The position numbers and the translations under genes were made by a program. A stretch of 64,000 bases of DNA from assembly GCF_018555685.1 (NCBI RefSeq), contig NZ_JAFLWW010000001.1, positions 186,001 through 250,000 of the forward strand, in the 5' to 3' direction. Positions within the stretch are counted from its first letter, which is position 1. The number at the start of each line of letters is the position of its first letter. Below the pieces are notes generated by a model. That model did no database searches. It was not told the origin of the DNA and worked only from the letters and a program-made list of their open reading frames with translations. Shown piece by piece: positions 17,290 to 25,444 of the stretch. Source of the stretch: Aminobacter anthyllidis. GTDB taxonomy: Bacteria > Pseudomonadota > Alphaproteobacteria > Rhizobiales > Rhizobiaceae.

Positions 17290-18896
17290 AATTCGGCACG
17301 ATAGCTGTCGGACAGGCAACGGGCGCGGTGCTCGCACATTCCACCAGCGCCGGCGACCACCGCTATCGAAAGGGGCATGTGCTCGCCGCCGAAGACATCG
17401 CCATCCTTGAGGCCGCGGGGCTGACGGAAATCGTCGTTGCGGTGTTGGAGCCGGGCGACCTCGGCGAGGACAGGGCTGCCGAAGCGATAGCGGCAAGCAT
17501 GCAGCACCGCCATGTCGAGGTGAGGCAGGCGGCGACGGGCCGGGTCAATCTGCATGCGCAAGAGGCCGGTGTCTTCACTGTCGATGCCGGCCTGATAGAC
17601 GCGCTCAACGCCATCGACCCGTCGATCACCGTCGCCACGCTCGCCCGCTATGCGACCGTCGAGAAGGGCCAGATGGTCGCGACGGTGAAGATCATTCCCT
17701 TCGCTGTCGGCGGCCACCTCGTGCGGCAGGCGACCGAACTGTGCGCCGCCGGCGAGGTCTTTGCCGTCAATGCGTTCGTGCCTAAGCGCGTCGGCGTCAT
17801 CCAGACCGTGCTGCCGAGCGTGAAGGCAAGCGTGCTCGACAAGACGAGCCGCCTGACAGAGCACCGGCTGGCACGCTCGGGCAGCCGGTTGACCGCCGAG
17901 CGGCGCACCCCCCACGAAGCCGGGGCGGTAGCCGAGGCGGCGAGGGCGCTGGCCCGCGACCACGACATGGTCGTGATCTTCGGGGCTTCGGCGCTCAGTG
18001 ATTTCGACGACGTCATTCCCGCTGCCATCCGTGCCGCCGGCGGTATCGTTGTTCGCTCGGGCATGCCGGTCGACCCCGGCAATCTTTTGGTGCTTGGCCA
18101 TATCGGAACGACGGCGGTAATTGGCGCGCCCGGCTGCGCCCGCAGCCCCAAGGAAAACGGTTTCGACTGGGTGCTCGACCGGCTGATGTCAGGGCTCGAG
18201 GTGACCGCGGCCGACATTGCCGGCATGGGCGTCGGCGGTTTGCTGATGGAAATCCCGACCCGGCCGCAGCCGCGCGACCTGTCCGCCATTCCACCGGTTC
18301 CGAAGGTGCATGCCGTGCTGCTCGCCGCCGGCCGCTCCAGCCGCATGGGCGGGCCCAACAAACTGATGGCGCTGTTTGGGGCCAAGCCGCTCGTGCGCCG
18401 CACCGCCGAGCGGGTCCTTGCCTCGAAAGCCGAAAGCACCGTCGTCGTGTCAGGCCATCAGGCCAGCCGCATCCGCGAAGCCCTCGCCGGGCTCGACATC
18501 CCTGTCGTCTACAATGCCGACTTCGCTAGCGGCCTCGCCAGTTCGCTCAAGGTGGGTGTTTCAGCACTTCCCGAGGATGCCGCCGGCGCGCTGATCGTTC
18601 TCGGCGACATGCCCGAGGTGTTGCCGGCCGACCTCGACCGGCTGATCGAATCTTTCGAACGCGCCGAAGCCCGCGCCATCGTCCGCGCCACCCATGACGG
18701 CAAGCGCGGCAACCCTGTCATCCTGCCGCGCTCGCTGTTTGCCGCCGTAGCCCATCTCGAAGGTGACACCGGCGCCAGGCATCTGATCGAAAGCGAAGGC
18801 GTCGATGTCATCGACGTCGAGATCGGCAAGGGTGCTGGCGTCGATGTCGATACGCCCGAAGCGCTCGAAGGGGCGGGCGGGGTACTGCAGGATTGA
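17286..18896 (+). CDS. MoeA-like / MobA-like fusion for molybdenum cofactor
   Basis: This is a 536-residue fusion. Residues ~1-330 are a molybdopterin-binding MoeA/MogA-like region (GASALSDFDDVIPAAIRAAG, then GMPVDPGNLL and IGAPGCARSPKENGFDWVL). Residues ~340-530 are a MobA/MocA nucleotidyltransferase (LLAAGRSSRMGGPNKL at 345-360, VLGDMPEV, GKRGNPVILP, GDTGARHLI). MocA-type enzymes attach CMP to molybdopterin for xanthine-oxidase-family proteins. The GTG start overlaps the preceding XdhC stop. It completes a maturation cluster, but no large, medium or small hydroxylase subunit is present nearby. Confidence 0.9.
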   Translation: MKFGTIAVGQATGAVLAHSTSAGDHRYRKGHVLAAEDIAILEAAGLTEIVVAVLEPGDLGEDRAAEAIAASMQHRHVEVRQAATGRVNLHAQEAGVFTVDAGLIDALNAIDPSITVATLARYATVEKGQMVATVKIIPFAVGGHLVRQATELCAAGEVFAVNAFVPKRVGVIQTVLPSVKASVLDKTSRLTEHRLARSGSRLTAERRTPHEAGAVAEAARALARDHDMVVIFGASALSDFDDVIPAAIRAAGGIVVRSGMPVDPGNLLVLGHIGTTAVIGAPGCARSPKENGFDWVLDRLMSGLEVTAADIAGMGVGGLLMEIPTRPQPRDLSAIPPVPKVHAVLLAAGRSSRMGGPNKLMALFGAKPLVRRTAERVLASKAESTVVVSGHQASRIREALAGLDIPVVYNADFASGLASSLKVGVSALPEDAAGALIVLGDMPEVLPADLDRLIESFERAEARAIVRATHDGKRGNPVILPRSLFAAVAHLEGDTGARHLIESEGVDVIDVEIGKGAGVDVDTPEALEGAGGVLQD

Positions 18897-18977
18897 ATGC
18901 AGTTGACAAATAGCATGGCTAGCACGCAAGCCTTGGCAATGTCTCTCAAGGCTTTCAGATCGAAGTCTCATTCCCTC

Positions 18978-19129
18978 GCGCCCCCCTCTGGCCTGCCGGC
19001 CATCTCCCCCACAAGGGGGGAGATCAGCAGCTGCGCTGGCCTCGTGTGGCTGCAAGTTGGCGAACGCATCGATGACAGCCAATCTCCCCCCTTGTGGGGG
19101 AGATGTCCGGCAGGACAGAGGGGGGCAGC
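18978..19129. repeat. Paired RIME-like inverted repeat, 48-bp arms
   Basis: Arms at 18978-19025 and 19082-19129 are near-identical inverted copies containing CCCCCCTCTG, CCTGCCGG and CATCTCCCCCACAAGGGGGG. Each arm is also internally palindromic (CTCCCC...GGGGAG). The element lies immediately before the hydrolase signal peptide, and its right arm may encode the first codons of that gene. Confidence 0.88.
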
Positions 19130-20018
19130 GTCGAGCGCTTGGCTTCAAGCCCGCTTACGCCGCCTGATTCTGCCAGTCCTTGCCGCATTCATTTCATTTC
19201 CCGCACTGGCCCAAACTCTCGCCCCCTACAAGGACGACCTCTTCGCCTATCCGGCGATTCTCTCCTCCGAGGGCGAGGCCTACCGCGTCGTCGACTATCG
19301 CGAGATGCGCGACATCAACGAGCGCGACCAGGTGCCGGAGCGCCGGGTGCAGGGCAAATACGTCTCGACGGGCGTCCGCAAGGTGCAGCAGGACCTGGTG
19401 CTCAAGACCGACGCCGGCGACATCAGGCACGTGGCGGTCGGCAAGACCGAGGGTGCTTCGGTCATCGTGCTTTATCTTCACGGCCAGGGCGGCAGCCGCA
19501 AGCAGGGCGTCGACGACTTCACTTTCGGCGGCAACTTCAACCGCATCAAGAACCTGATGGCCGCCAATGGCGGGCTCTATTTGTCGCCTGACTTCTCCGA
19601 TTTCGGCGACAAGGGTGTTTCAGAGGTATCCGCTCTCATCGATCACTACGCGGCGCAATCGCCTGCCGCCAGGATCGTCGTCGCCTGCGGCTCGATGGGC
19701 GGCCAGCTATGCTGGGGCCTGGCGCGTGATGCCAAGGCAGCCAGGCAATTGAGCGGACTGATGCTGCTTGGTTCGCTGTGGGACGACGGCTTTCTCAAGT
19801 CCCCGGCCTTCGCGGCCAAGGTGCCGGTGTTCTTCGGCCAGGGCAGCAAGGACCCGGTTTTTCCGATCGACAAGCAGGAGGCATTCTTCCGCTCGATCCT
19901 GGCCAAGAAAGCAGGCTACCCCGCGCGTTTCGTCCGCTTCGAGACCGGCACGCACGGCACGCCGATCCGCATGATCGACTGGCGCGAGACGCTCAACTGG
20001 ATGCTGGCCGCGAGGTAG
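19092..20018 (+). CDS. Secreted alpha/beta hydrolase (start uncertain)
   Basis: A signal peptide (LRRLILPVLAAFISFPALAQ) leads into a hydrolase of about 285 residues. The oxyanion region is LYLHGQGGSRKQG, the nucleophile is VVACGSMGGQLCW, the acid is GQGSKDPVFP and the base is ETGTHGTPIRM. It should act in the periplasm; the substrate is unknown. No ATG lies just before the signal peptide. The first in-frame candidate is a TTG inside the repeat arm (used here). An ATG touching the stop of the previous gene would read through the whole repeat. The native start may have been lost when the repeat arrived. Confidence 0.75.
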   Translation: MWGRCPAGQRGAASSAWLQARLRRLILPVLAAFISFPALAQTLAPYKDDLFAYPAILSSEGEAYRVVDYREMRDINERDQVPERRVQGKYVSTGVRKVQQDLVLKTDAGDIRHVAVGKTEGASVIVLYLHGQGGSRKQGVDDFTFGGNFNRIKNLMAANGGLYLSPDFSDFGDKGVSEVSALIDHYAAQSPAARIVVACGSMGGQLCWGLARDAKAARQLSGLMLLGSLWDDGFLKSPAFAAKVPVFFGQGSKDPVFPIDKQEAFFRSILAKKAGYPARFVRFETGTHGTPIRMIDWRETLNWMLAAR

Positions 20019-20023
20019 TAGCC

Positions 20024-21064
20024 TCAAGGCCCCGAATTGTAGTCGAGCACGGTCTCGGGATTGATCTCGCCGTCATAGGACGCATCGACGTCGTAGCGGA
20101 CCAGCGCAAACGCGCCGTCGCGGAAAATCCAGGTGCCGTCCGATGAGGCGTCGCCAACGCCGCGCCACTTCGAGTGCGACAGCAGCGTCATTGTCTTTTC
20201 GTCAAAGGACGAGTTGACCAGCGTGTTTTCGGAGCGATAGCCAATGACGTTGACGCTCTCGAGCTTGCCGTCGGGATTGTCGCCTTCGTAGTGGACGTCG
20301 AGTTCGGGCGTGGCGAAATGCTGCTCGTTGAGGCCGTCGGCTTCGTTCCACAGATAATAGACATGGGTCTCGTTGTAGGCGCCCATCTGGCAGAAGAAGC
20401 GGAACAGCCGGGCTTCGCTGGCTGGGGCGTCGGCGGCGTCGGTCTTGTTGTGATACGAAATCTTGTAGCTCAGCGCAGCGTCGTCGCCTTCTCTGGCGGT
20501 GTCGCATTGCGCCTTGTGGCTGGCCGCGAACGTCTTTTTGGCGAGTTCAAGCACTGCGTCGGTTTCAACATGCGGAGCGTCGCCGCATTGCTTGGGCAGC
20601 GCGTCCGTCAGTTCGCCTTCCGCAGGCTTGAGTGTCCCCTTGTCGAGCTGGATCGGGGTGAATGGCGGCTCCTGGATAGAGCCGTTGACCTGCCGGGCGG
20701 TGTAGCAGCCGGCGAAAACCTTCTCGCTGCCGTCCTTGTCGACGGCACGGATGGCGACCGGGATGTTGTAGAAGATCGAGCCGGCGGCACCTTCCGAGCC
20801 GACGGCGCCGGTTTCGACATCGACGCGCTCGGTCGCCTCGTACCCCTTGGCGAATTCGGCAAAATCCTTCGCCGGCTTGGTCTCGCCGAAATAGTCCCAG
20901 GCGCGGGCATATTCCTTGCGGCTGACCGCATTGTAGAGCGAGCGCACGACGGCGGCCGCGTCGGATCGATCATCGAGGTAAGGCAGATCGGCGGCCAGTG
21001 CCTGGAATGACCACAGGGTGGTCAAGGCGACGGTGGCTGCTGCCCGTTTCGAAAAAGTCCTCAT
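20024..21064 (-). CDS. Secreted protein with DUF1176-like C-terminus
   Basis: This 346-residue protein has a signal peptide (MRTFSKRAAATVALTTLWSF, cleavage near QALA). An N-terminal region SLYNAVSRKEYARAWDYFGE resembles an NTF2-like fold. The C-terminal half (FRFFCQMGAYNETHVYYLW, KWRGVGDASSDGTWIFRDGA) matches the end of DUF1176 proteins. Several cysteines suggest periplasmic disulfides. It converges on the hydrolase gene with a 5-bp gap. No activity is known. Confidence 0.8.
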   Translation of the reverse strand: MRTFSKRAAATVALTTLWSFQALAADLPYLDDRSDAAAVVRSLYNAVSRKEYARAWDYFGETKPAKDFAEFAKGYEATERVDVETGAVGSEGAAGSIFYNIPVAIRAVDKDGSEKVFAGCYTARQVNGSIQEPPFTPIQLDKGTLKPAEGELTDALPKQCGDAPHVETDAVLELAKKTFAASHKAQCDTAREGDDAALSYKISYHNKTDAADAPASEARLFRFFCQMGAYNETHVYYLWNEADGLNEQHFATPELDVHYEGDNPDGKLESVNVIGYRSENTLVNSSFDEKTMTLLSHSKWRGVGDASSDGTWIFRDGAFALVRYDVDASYDGEINPETVLDYNSGP

Positions 21065-21130
21065 TGCGAATCTCCTGCCTGCCGCAATGATGCATCATCG
21101 ATTGCGGCAGCGCAGTGACGCGCGGGACCA

Positions 21131-21301
21131 TCACGCCTGGCGCGTCGACATTTCGCGGGCGATGCGGGGAAAGTCGGCAGGCTTGATGCCGATGTCGGCG
21201 CGGTCGGCCGAGTTCATCGCGTTCAGCAAGGCAAGTGCCGCACGGTAGCGGACCTGTTCCTTGGGGCGAGGGCGGGCGAACAATTCGGTGTAGAAACCCA
21301 T
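21131..21301 (-). CDS. DUF1127-like small protein, 56 residues
   Basis: MGFYTELFARPRPKEQVRYR opens a short basic protein whose C-terminal half, MNSADRADIGIKPADFPRIA, matches the DUF1127 core, with the usual DIGI motif. It ends at TGA after 56 residues. A GGAG-type site lies upstream of the ATG. The upstream leader contains TTGCACTGCACAAT, a motif I associate from memory with DUF1127 leaders in Rhizobiales. It lies 66 bp upstream of the DUF1176-like gene and may share its transcript. Confidence 0.72.
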   Translation of the reverse strand: MGFYTELFARPRPKEQVRYRAALALLNAMNSADRADIGIKPADFPRIAREMSTRQA

Positions 21302-21444
21302 CACTCAGGCTCCGGTTGGTCCTCCCAGCGAGAGATATAGGTGATTCCAATGCGATTGTGCAGTGCAACATAGGCATGGCTGCCATGCAGGCCACCTCGG
21401 CAGAGCTTTTTTCGCGAAGGGCGTAACAATCTCGCCCCTGGTTA

Positions 21445-21530
21445 CGTATCTCAGATGCCGGCATTGCCGGCTTTCCTCGCCGCAAGGCGACTTCGGGCCG
21501 CATATTACCCCCCATGCGGCCCGATTTTTT
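21445..21530 (+). ncRNA. Candidate structured small RNA ending in a terminator
   Basis: Three consecutive perfect hairpins are seen: GCCGGC-ATT-GCCGGC; TCGCC-GCAA-GGCGA with a GNRA tetraloop; and GGGCCGCAT/ATGCGGCCC with a C-rich loop, followed by GATTTTTT. The last is a typical plus-strand terminator, yet no plus-strand gene precedes it: all genes for 1.5 kb upstream are on the other strand. A small trans-acting RNA is the simplest reading. The 5' end is a guess from a TACGTAT-like -10. The CCCCCC loop could pair with ribosome sites, as in known C-rich-loop rhizobial RNAs. Confidence 0.5.
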
Positions 21531-21641
21531 CCCGCGACATTTTTAAGATACGGCCGAAGCTTCGAAACGATTTTTAACCGAGCCTGATTATGGTTCCGGC
21601 AAATAATGCCGTATCATGCGGCTTCGTGCGGAGGGCCTTGC

Positions 21642-22148
21642 ATGGGCACCGAGATCAATCGCGACTTTGCCTCGTTGCTCGACGACCTTTTTGTCGTTTC
21701 GGAGCCTGCCGAGATTGCGCCCGCGCCGACGATCCCCTTCGACTATCTGGCCGTTGCCGAGGAGCTGCACTCCGGCCGCATCCGCGTTGCCGGCGAGACT
21801 GCCGCCGCCGGGTACCGCGAGGCGGGCGAAGAACTCGCAGATGAGTTTGTCTCCCTGCTCGACATGGTCAGGGCCAAGGCCGTGGCCGACGCCGTTGAAG
21901 CGGCCACCGGCCCTGCCGAACCCGAGGCGCCCGAACCGCCATCGATAGATCCCGAGGCGATCGCCGCCGAGCTCGGCCTGGGCGAGGCCAAGCCCGCCGA
22001 TCTCGCAAAGCTGCGCCGCATCTTTGCGCTGGCCAACCATCCCGACCGGGTGGCGCCGCATCTGCGTCAGCGCGCCATGGTGCGCATGCAGCTCGCCAAC
22101 ATGATGATCGACGACGCCAAGCGCCGCGCCGCCAAGAAAAAGAGCTGA
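21642..22148 (+). CDS. Protein with a partial J-domain (HPD) C-terminus
   Basis: This 168-residue acidic protein starts MGTEINRDFA after GGAGGG. The middle is Ala/Glu/Pro-rich and likely disordered. The C-terminus (LAKLRRIFALANHPDRVAPH, then MVRMQLANMMIDDAKRRAAK) has helix II, the HPD motif and helix III of a DnaJ J-domain, but little of helices I and IV. A DnaK-contact role is therefore possible but unproved. It lies 98 bp before a small ParB-like gene on the same strand. Confidence 0.75.
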   Translation: MGTEINRDFASLLDDLFVVSEPAEIAPAPTIPFDYLAVAEELHSGRIRVAGETAAAGYREAGEELADEFVSLLDMVRAKAVADAVEAATGPAEPEAPEPPSIDPEAIAAELGLGEAKPADLAKLRRIFALANHPDRVAPHLRQRAMVRMQLANMMIDDAKRRAAKKKS

Positions 22149-22246
22149 TCCCGCTTTCGGCCTGAGTCCCGGCCTGGCGCCCGCTTGGCCGATGCAGCAA
22201 GACGTCCTATCTACCAGATGCTGCATCTCCACAGCCGGGAGGCCTT

Positions 22247-22495
22247 ATGCTCAGAGTCCAGAAGATACCGCTCGACGACATCTATGTGCCGACGGCGCGC
22301 AAGAAGACGCTGCATCCCGAAACCGTTCGCCATCTTGCCGAGGACATCGTTGAAAACGGCATGAAGACGCCAATCCAGGTGCGCCACGACGGCAAGCGCT
22401 ACGTGCTGGTCGAGGGGCTGCATCGGCTCGAGGCGGCGCGATGGTTGGGCGAGTCCGATATCGATTCCTATCTCGTGCAGGCGCGGAAACACTAG
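22247..22495 (+). CDS. Stand-alone ParB/sulfiredoxin-fold domain protein
   Basis: This 82-residue protein is only a ParB N-terminal-like domain: KIPLDDIYVPTARKKTLHPE, AEDIVENGMKTPIQVRHDGK, and the family signature VLVEGLHRLEAARWLGE, in place of the usual GERR box. It has no helix-turn-helix, so it is not a chromosome-partition ParB. Such mini-proteins can have CTPase, nuclease or kinase activity. The neighbouring J-domain-like gene gives no clear clue. Confidence 0.88.
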   Translation: MLRVQKIPLDDIYVPTARKKTLHPETVRHLAEDIVENGMKTPIQVRHDGKRYVLVEGLHRLEAARWLGESDIDSYLVQARKH

Positions 22496-22581
22496 CCCGC
22501 TTTTTTTCGTGCCGGCTTGTCGGAAGTGCTCGGTGTGGCTCGTCCTTGGTCCGAAAGCCGATTTCAACGAGGAGAACACCA

Positions 22582-23049
22582 ATGACTGCTGCCAACGACC
22601 GCGAACTGGTTCTGACCCGCATCATCGACGCACCGCGTGAAAAACTCTATCGCTGCTGGACCGACGCTGAACTTTTGCCGAAATGGTTCGCGCCGCTGCC
22701 GTGGACGACGGCCAGCGCCAAGCTCGACGTCCGCGCCGGCGGCACAAGCGCTGTCACCATGCGCAGCCCCGAGGGCGTCGACTATCCGAGTTCGGGCGTC
22801 TATCTCGAAGTCGTGCCGAACGAGAAGCTGGTCTTCACCGACGCCTTCACCGAAGCCTGGACGCCGTCCGAAAAGCCCTTCATGGCGGCGACCGTGACCT
22901 TCGAGGACATCGGCGGCGGCAAGACCAGATACACCGCCATTGCCCGGCACTGGAGCGTCGAGGACCGCGAAGCGCACGAAAAGATGGGCTTCCACGAAGG
23001 CTGGGGCCAGTGCGCCGACCAGCTCGAGGCGCTGGCGAAGACGCTCTGA
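22582..23049 (+). CDS. SRPBCC/AHSA1 family protein
   Basis: This 155-residue START/AHSA1-fold protein has LTRIIDAPREKLYRCWTD at the N-terminus, FAPLPWTTASAKLDVRAGG in the middle and HEGWGQCADQLEALAK at the C-terminus. The fold binds hydrophobic ligands in a deep pocket. Members include Hsp90 activator-like and toxin-resistance proteins, mostly without a known ligand. GGAGAA precedes the ATG, and a strong terminator follows 20 bp after the stop. Confidence 0.92.
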   Translation: MTAANDRELVLTRIIDAPREKLYRCWTDAELLPKWFAPLPWTTASAKLDVRAGGTSAVTMRSPEGVDYPSSGVYLEVVPNEKLVFTDAFTEAWTPSEKPFMAATVTFEDIGGGKTRYTAIARHWSVEDREAHEKMGFHEGWGQCADQLEALAKTL

Positions 23050-23070
23050 GGGTTTTGCCTGATTGCGAAG

Positions 23071-23101
23071 AGGCCAGGTTCGGCGGACCTGGCCTTTTTT
23101 G
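23071..23101 (+). terminator. Rho-independent terminator after the SRPBCC gene
   Basis: AGGCCAGGT/ACCTGGCCT forms a 9-bp stem with a 7-base loop followed by six T. Confidence 0.88.
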
Positions 23102-23136
23102 ATTCTGGGGGCGTCGAGCGCGCAGGCCCGAACAGG

Positions 23137-23294
23137 CCGTCATCCCGGGCGAGCGAAGCGAGACCAACCTATTGATGAGCGCGGCCGGGGGCTGGGTTCG
23201 CGGTTGCATTGGTCGCCGGGATGAGGACCCGGCCGTGCTCGACGATGGTCCAGTCAATGGATCCCGGCGCTCGCTTCGCTCGGCCGGGATGACG
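23137..23294. repeat. Paired inverted repeat of the CGTCATCCCGG type
   Basis: The left arm (23137-23162) and right arm (23268-23294) share CGTCATCCCGG and GCGAGCGAAGCGAG in opposite orientation, with about 105 bp between. This is a common rhizobial intergenic repeat form. Confidence 0.75.
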
Positions 23295-23871
23295 GCGTTG
23301 GCGTTGGCCTCCATCGCGGCCGAGTTCGTCTTCCCATCCTTCGACAGGCTCAGGATGAGGGGGAGCCAAGTTTCTTCACTGCCACGCCCCGTTTCCGGTC
23401 TGGCCATTGTCAAAGAACACTCCCTTGTCGGGAGAAAGGTTCGGGAAGCGGGGCGCGAGGCCGGGCCTGCCGATTAGTGATATGTGGCGCGGACCTCGCG
23501 CTCCGCCGGCGATTTCTGTTTCCGCCCGTTCCGCTTCCGCAGGCTGCCTTGAAGCATTTGCGCTTTTCGGCAGCCGCACTAGCGCATCGTCCAGCGCACC
23601 CCGGGCATAGTCCCGGGAGGGGAACCTTTGGGCGGAACCTCCCCGGGCGACGAGCTACGTTGGCTCGTCGCCGGAGGCGCCGGTCCCTCCCCACTGATCA
23701 CCGTCGCGACCGGCGTTCCCGCGGGAGGAACTGGCATGGATTGTACGGGAGGTTTTTAGGGCGTGGAAAAGAGGGGCGGGTCTATCCACGGTGGATGGTG
23801 ACAGATGGTGACAAGCGAGCTTTGAGGGCAGTGCTTGACGAAGCCAACCTTTGGCGTCGCGATCCTGCGCA

Positions 23872-24099
23872 CCCCCCTCTGGCCTGCTGGCGTTCGACGC
23901 TCGAAAAGCCAAGCAATTGGCTTTTCGTCCGCTACGCGGACCGCATCTCACCCCCCACAAGGACGGAGATCACGCCTTCATCGGCGCCTCGCCCAACCAC
24001 TGACATTGCAATCCGACCCCGTTGCAGGACGGGCGCGGCAGGCGACGAGACTAATCTCCCCCCTTGTGGGGGAGATGCCCGGCAGGGCTGAGGGGGGCG
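23872..24099. repeat. RIME-like paired repeat with an interrupted left arm
   Basis: The right arm (24053-24099) is intact, with CTCCCCCCTTGTGGGGGAG and GCCCGGCAGGGCTGAGGGGG. The left arm begins CCCCCCTCTGGCCTGCTGG and resumes with CATCTCACCCCCCACAAGG. Between these parts lie about 53 extra bases carrying GAAAAGCCAA-GCAA-TTGGCTTTTC, a perfect 10-bp hairpin. One repeat has apparently been split by a smaller insertion. Confidence 0.75.
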
Positions 24100-24271
24100 A
24101 ATGATCTCGACGCTGAAGGTCCGCCGACTGCCATCTCCCGAAGTCGCCGCCTGCCGGTCCCATGCAGAAAATCTTCCACCCGTGGAAAAATTCTCCCACA
24201 GTGTCGGCATGCGATAATCCCGTTCGTCCTAGAGGCAAGAGCCACGAGGCTCGGACAAAGAGGACGAGGAC

Positions 24272-25204
24272 ATGAACAAGCGCAGTTTCATCACCATGCT
24301 GGCGGCGGCGGCATTTGCAGTTGTGACCGGAGGAGCGGCGATGGCCGAGACGACCAAGACCACGGAAGCCGGCGTCAAGGCTGGCCATGCCGAGATCAAC
24401 GGCGTGAACTACTATTACGAGATCCGTGGCGAAGGCGAGCCGTTGCTGCTGCTGCATGGCGGCCTGGGCTCGATCGACATGTTCGGCCCGGTGCTGCCGG
24501 GGCTATCGAAGAACCGGCAGGTCATCGCCGTCGACCTTTATGGACATGGCCGGACTGCCTTGACCGACCGCAAGATGAGCATGATCGACATGGGCGACGA
24601 CATGGCCGGGCTGGTCAAGAAGCTCGGCTACGCCAAGGTCGACGCGCTCGGCTATTCCTTCGGCTCGGGCGTCGCCTTCCGCCTTGCCGTGCAGCACCCC
24701 GAGATGGTGCGCCGGCTGACGCTGGTTTCCGCCGCCTATGCCCAGGACGGTTTCTATCCCGAAATGCTGCCGATGCAGGCGCAGGTCGGCGCCGGCATGG
24801 CCGAGATGATGAAGCAGACGCCGATGTACCAGGCCTATGCGGCGGTAGCGCCCAAGGTCGAGGATTTCCCGAAACTGCTCGACAAGATGGGCGAGTTCAT
24901 GCGCCAGCCCTATGACTGGGCCGAAGACGTCAAGACGCTGAAGATGCCGGTCATGCTGGTCTATGGCGACAGCGACATGTACCGGCCCGAGCATATCGTG
25001 AAGTTCTACCAGCTGCTTGGCGGCGGGCTGAAGGATGCCGGCTGGATGCGCGAGAACATGTCGCAGAACCGCCTCGCGATCATTCCCAACCGCACCCATT
25101 ATGACGTCTTCTTCGCACCGGAACTGGCAACGACCGTGCTGCCGTTCCTCAATGGCGAGACCAAGGTCAAGACCTGGGACGAGCAGGTCAAGGAATCGCA
25201 GTAA
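24272..25204 (+). CDS. Secreted alpha/beta hydrolase
   Basis: This 310-residue protein has a signal peptide (MNKRSFITMLAAAAFAVVTG, cleavage near AMA). In the hydrolase domain the oxyanion loop is LLLLHGGLGS, followed by VIAVDLYGHGRT. The nucleophile is ALGYSFGSG, the acid YGDSDMYRPEH and the base NRTHYD. It should act in the periplasm, and resembles the secreted hydrolase at 56.4-57.2 kb in layout and in the HGGLG loop. AGGACGAGGAC precedes the ATG. The substrate is unknown. Confidence 0.9.
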   Translation: MNKRSFITMLAAAAFAVVTGGAAMAETTKTTEAGVKAGHAEINGVNYYYEIRGEGEPLLLLHGGLGSIDMFGPVLPGLSKNRQVIAVDLYGHGRTALTDRKMSMIDMGDDMAGLVKKLGYAKVDALGYSFGSGVAFRLAVQHPEMVRRLTLVSAAYAQDGFYPEMLPMQAQVGAGMAEMMKQTPMYQAYAAVAPKVEDFPKLLDKMGEFMRQPYDWAEDVKTLKMPVMLVYGDSDMYRPEHIVKFYQLLGGGLKDAGWMRENMSQNRLAIIPNRTHYDVFFAPELATTVLPFLNGETKVKTWDEQVKESQ

Positions 25205-25210
25205 CCCCAT

Positions 25211-25245
25211 GGCCGGGCACCGTCGGAAATCGGCGGTGCCCGGCC
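25211..25245 (+). terminator. Hairpin after the secreted hydrolase, probable terminator
   Basis: A 12-bp stem (GGCCGGGCACCG and its complement) sits 7 bp after the stop. The following AATTTCC gives only a weak U-tract. Confidence 0.5.
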
Positions 25246-25444
25246 AATTTCCTTGCCGGACCACGGCTTCGGATGGTATCGTCCACCCACGCTGAGAATG
25301 CCCCTTGCAGGGTGTCTGAGATGCGGCCAGCAACTGATTGAAAATGAGCTGGCGATGATGCGGCCCAATTTGCCGCGCGGCAGTTGATACCGCCTTCTAC
25401 ATGCAGGCCGCAGTGACGCGATGATGCCACGAAAGGAAGTGGTC

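Larger units (their letters stand above)
23102..24271. other. 1.2-kb gene-poor, repeat-rich stretch
   Basis: No reading frame here has a convincing start, composition or family match. The open frames present are produced by the repeats themselves. It holds two paired inverted repeats (listed separately) and a run of GC-rich hairpins around 23598-23690, including ACGAGC...GCTCGT and CCCGGGAGG...CCTCCCCGGG. The last ~160 bp carry the promoter side of the following hydrolase gene. Confidence 0.7.

Noticed and set aside
22880-23413. A 177-residue minus-strand frame
   Set aside because: It arises from the CGTCATCCCGG-type repeat plus the antisense of the SRPBCC gene.
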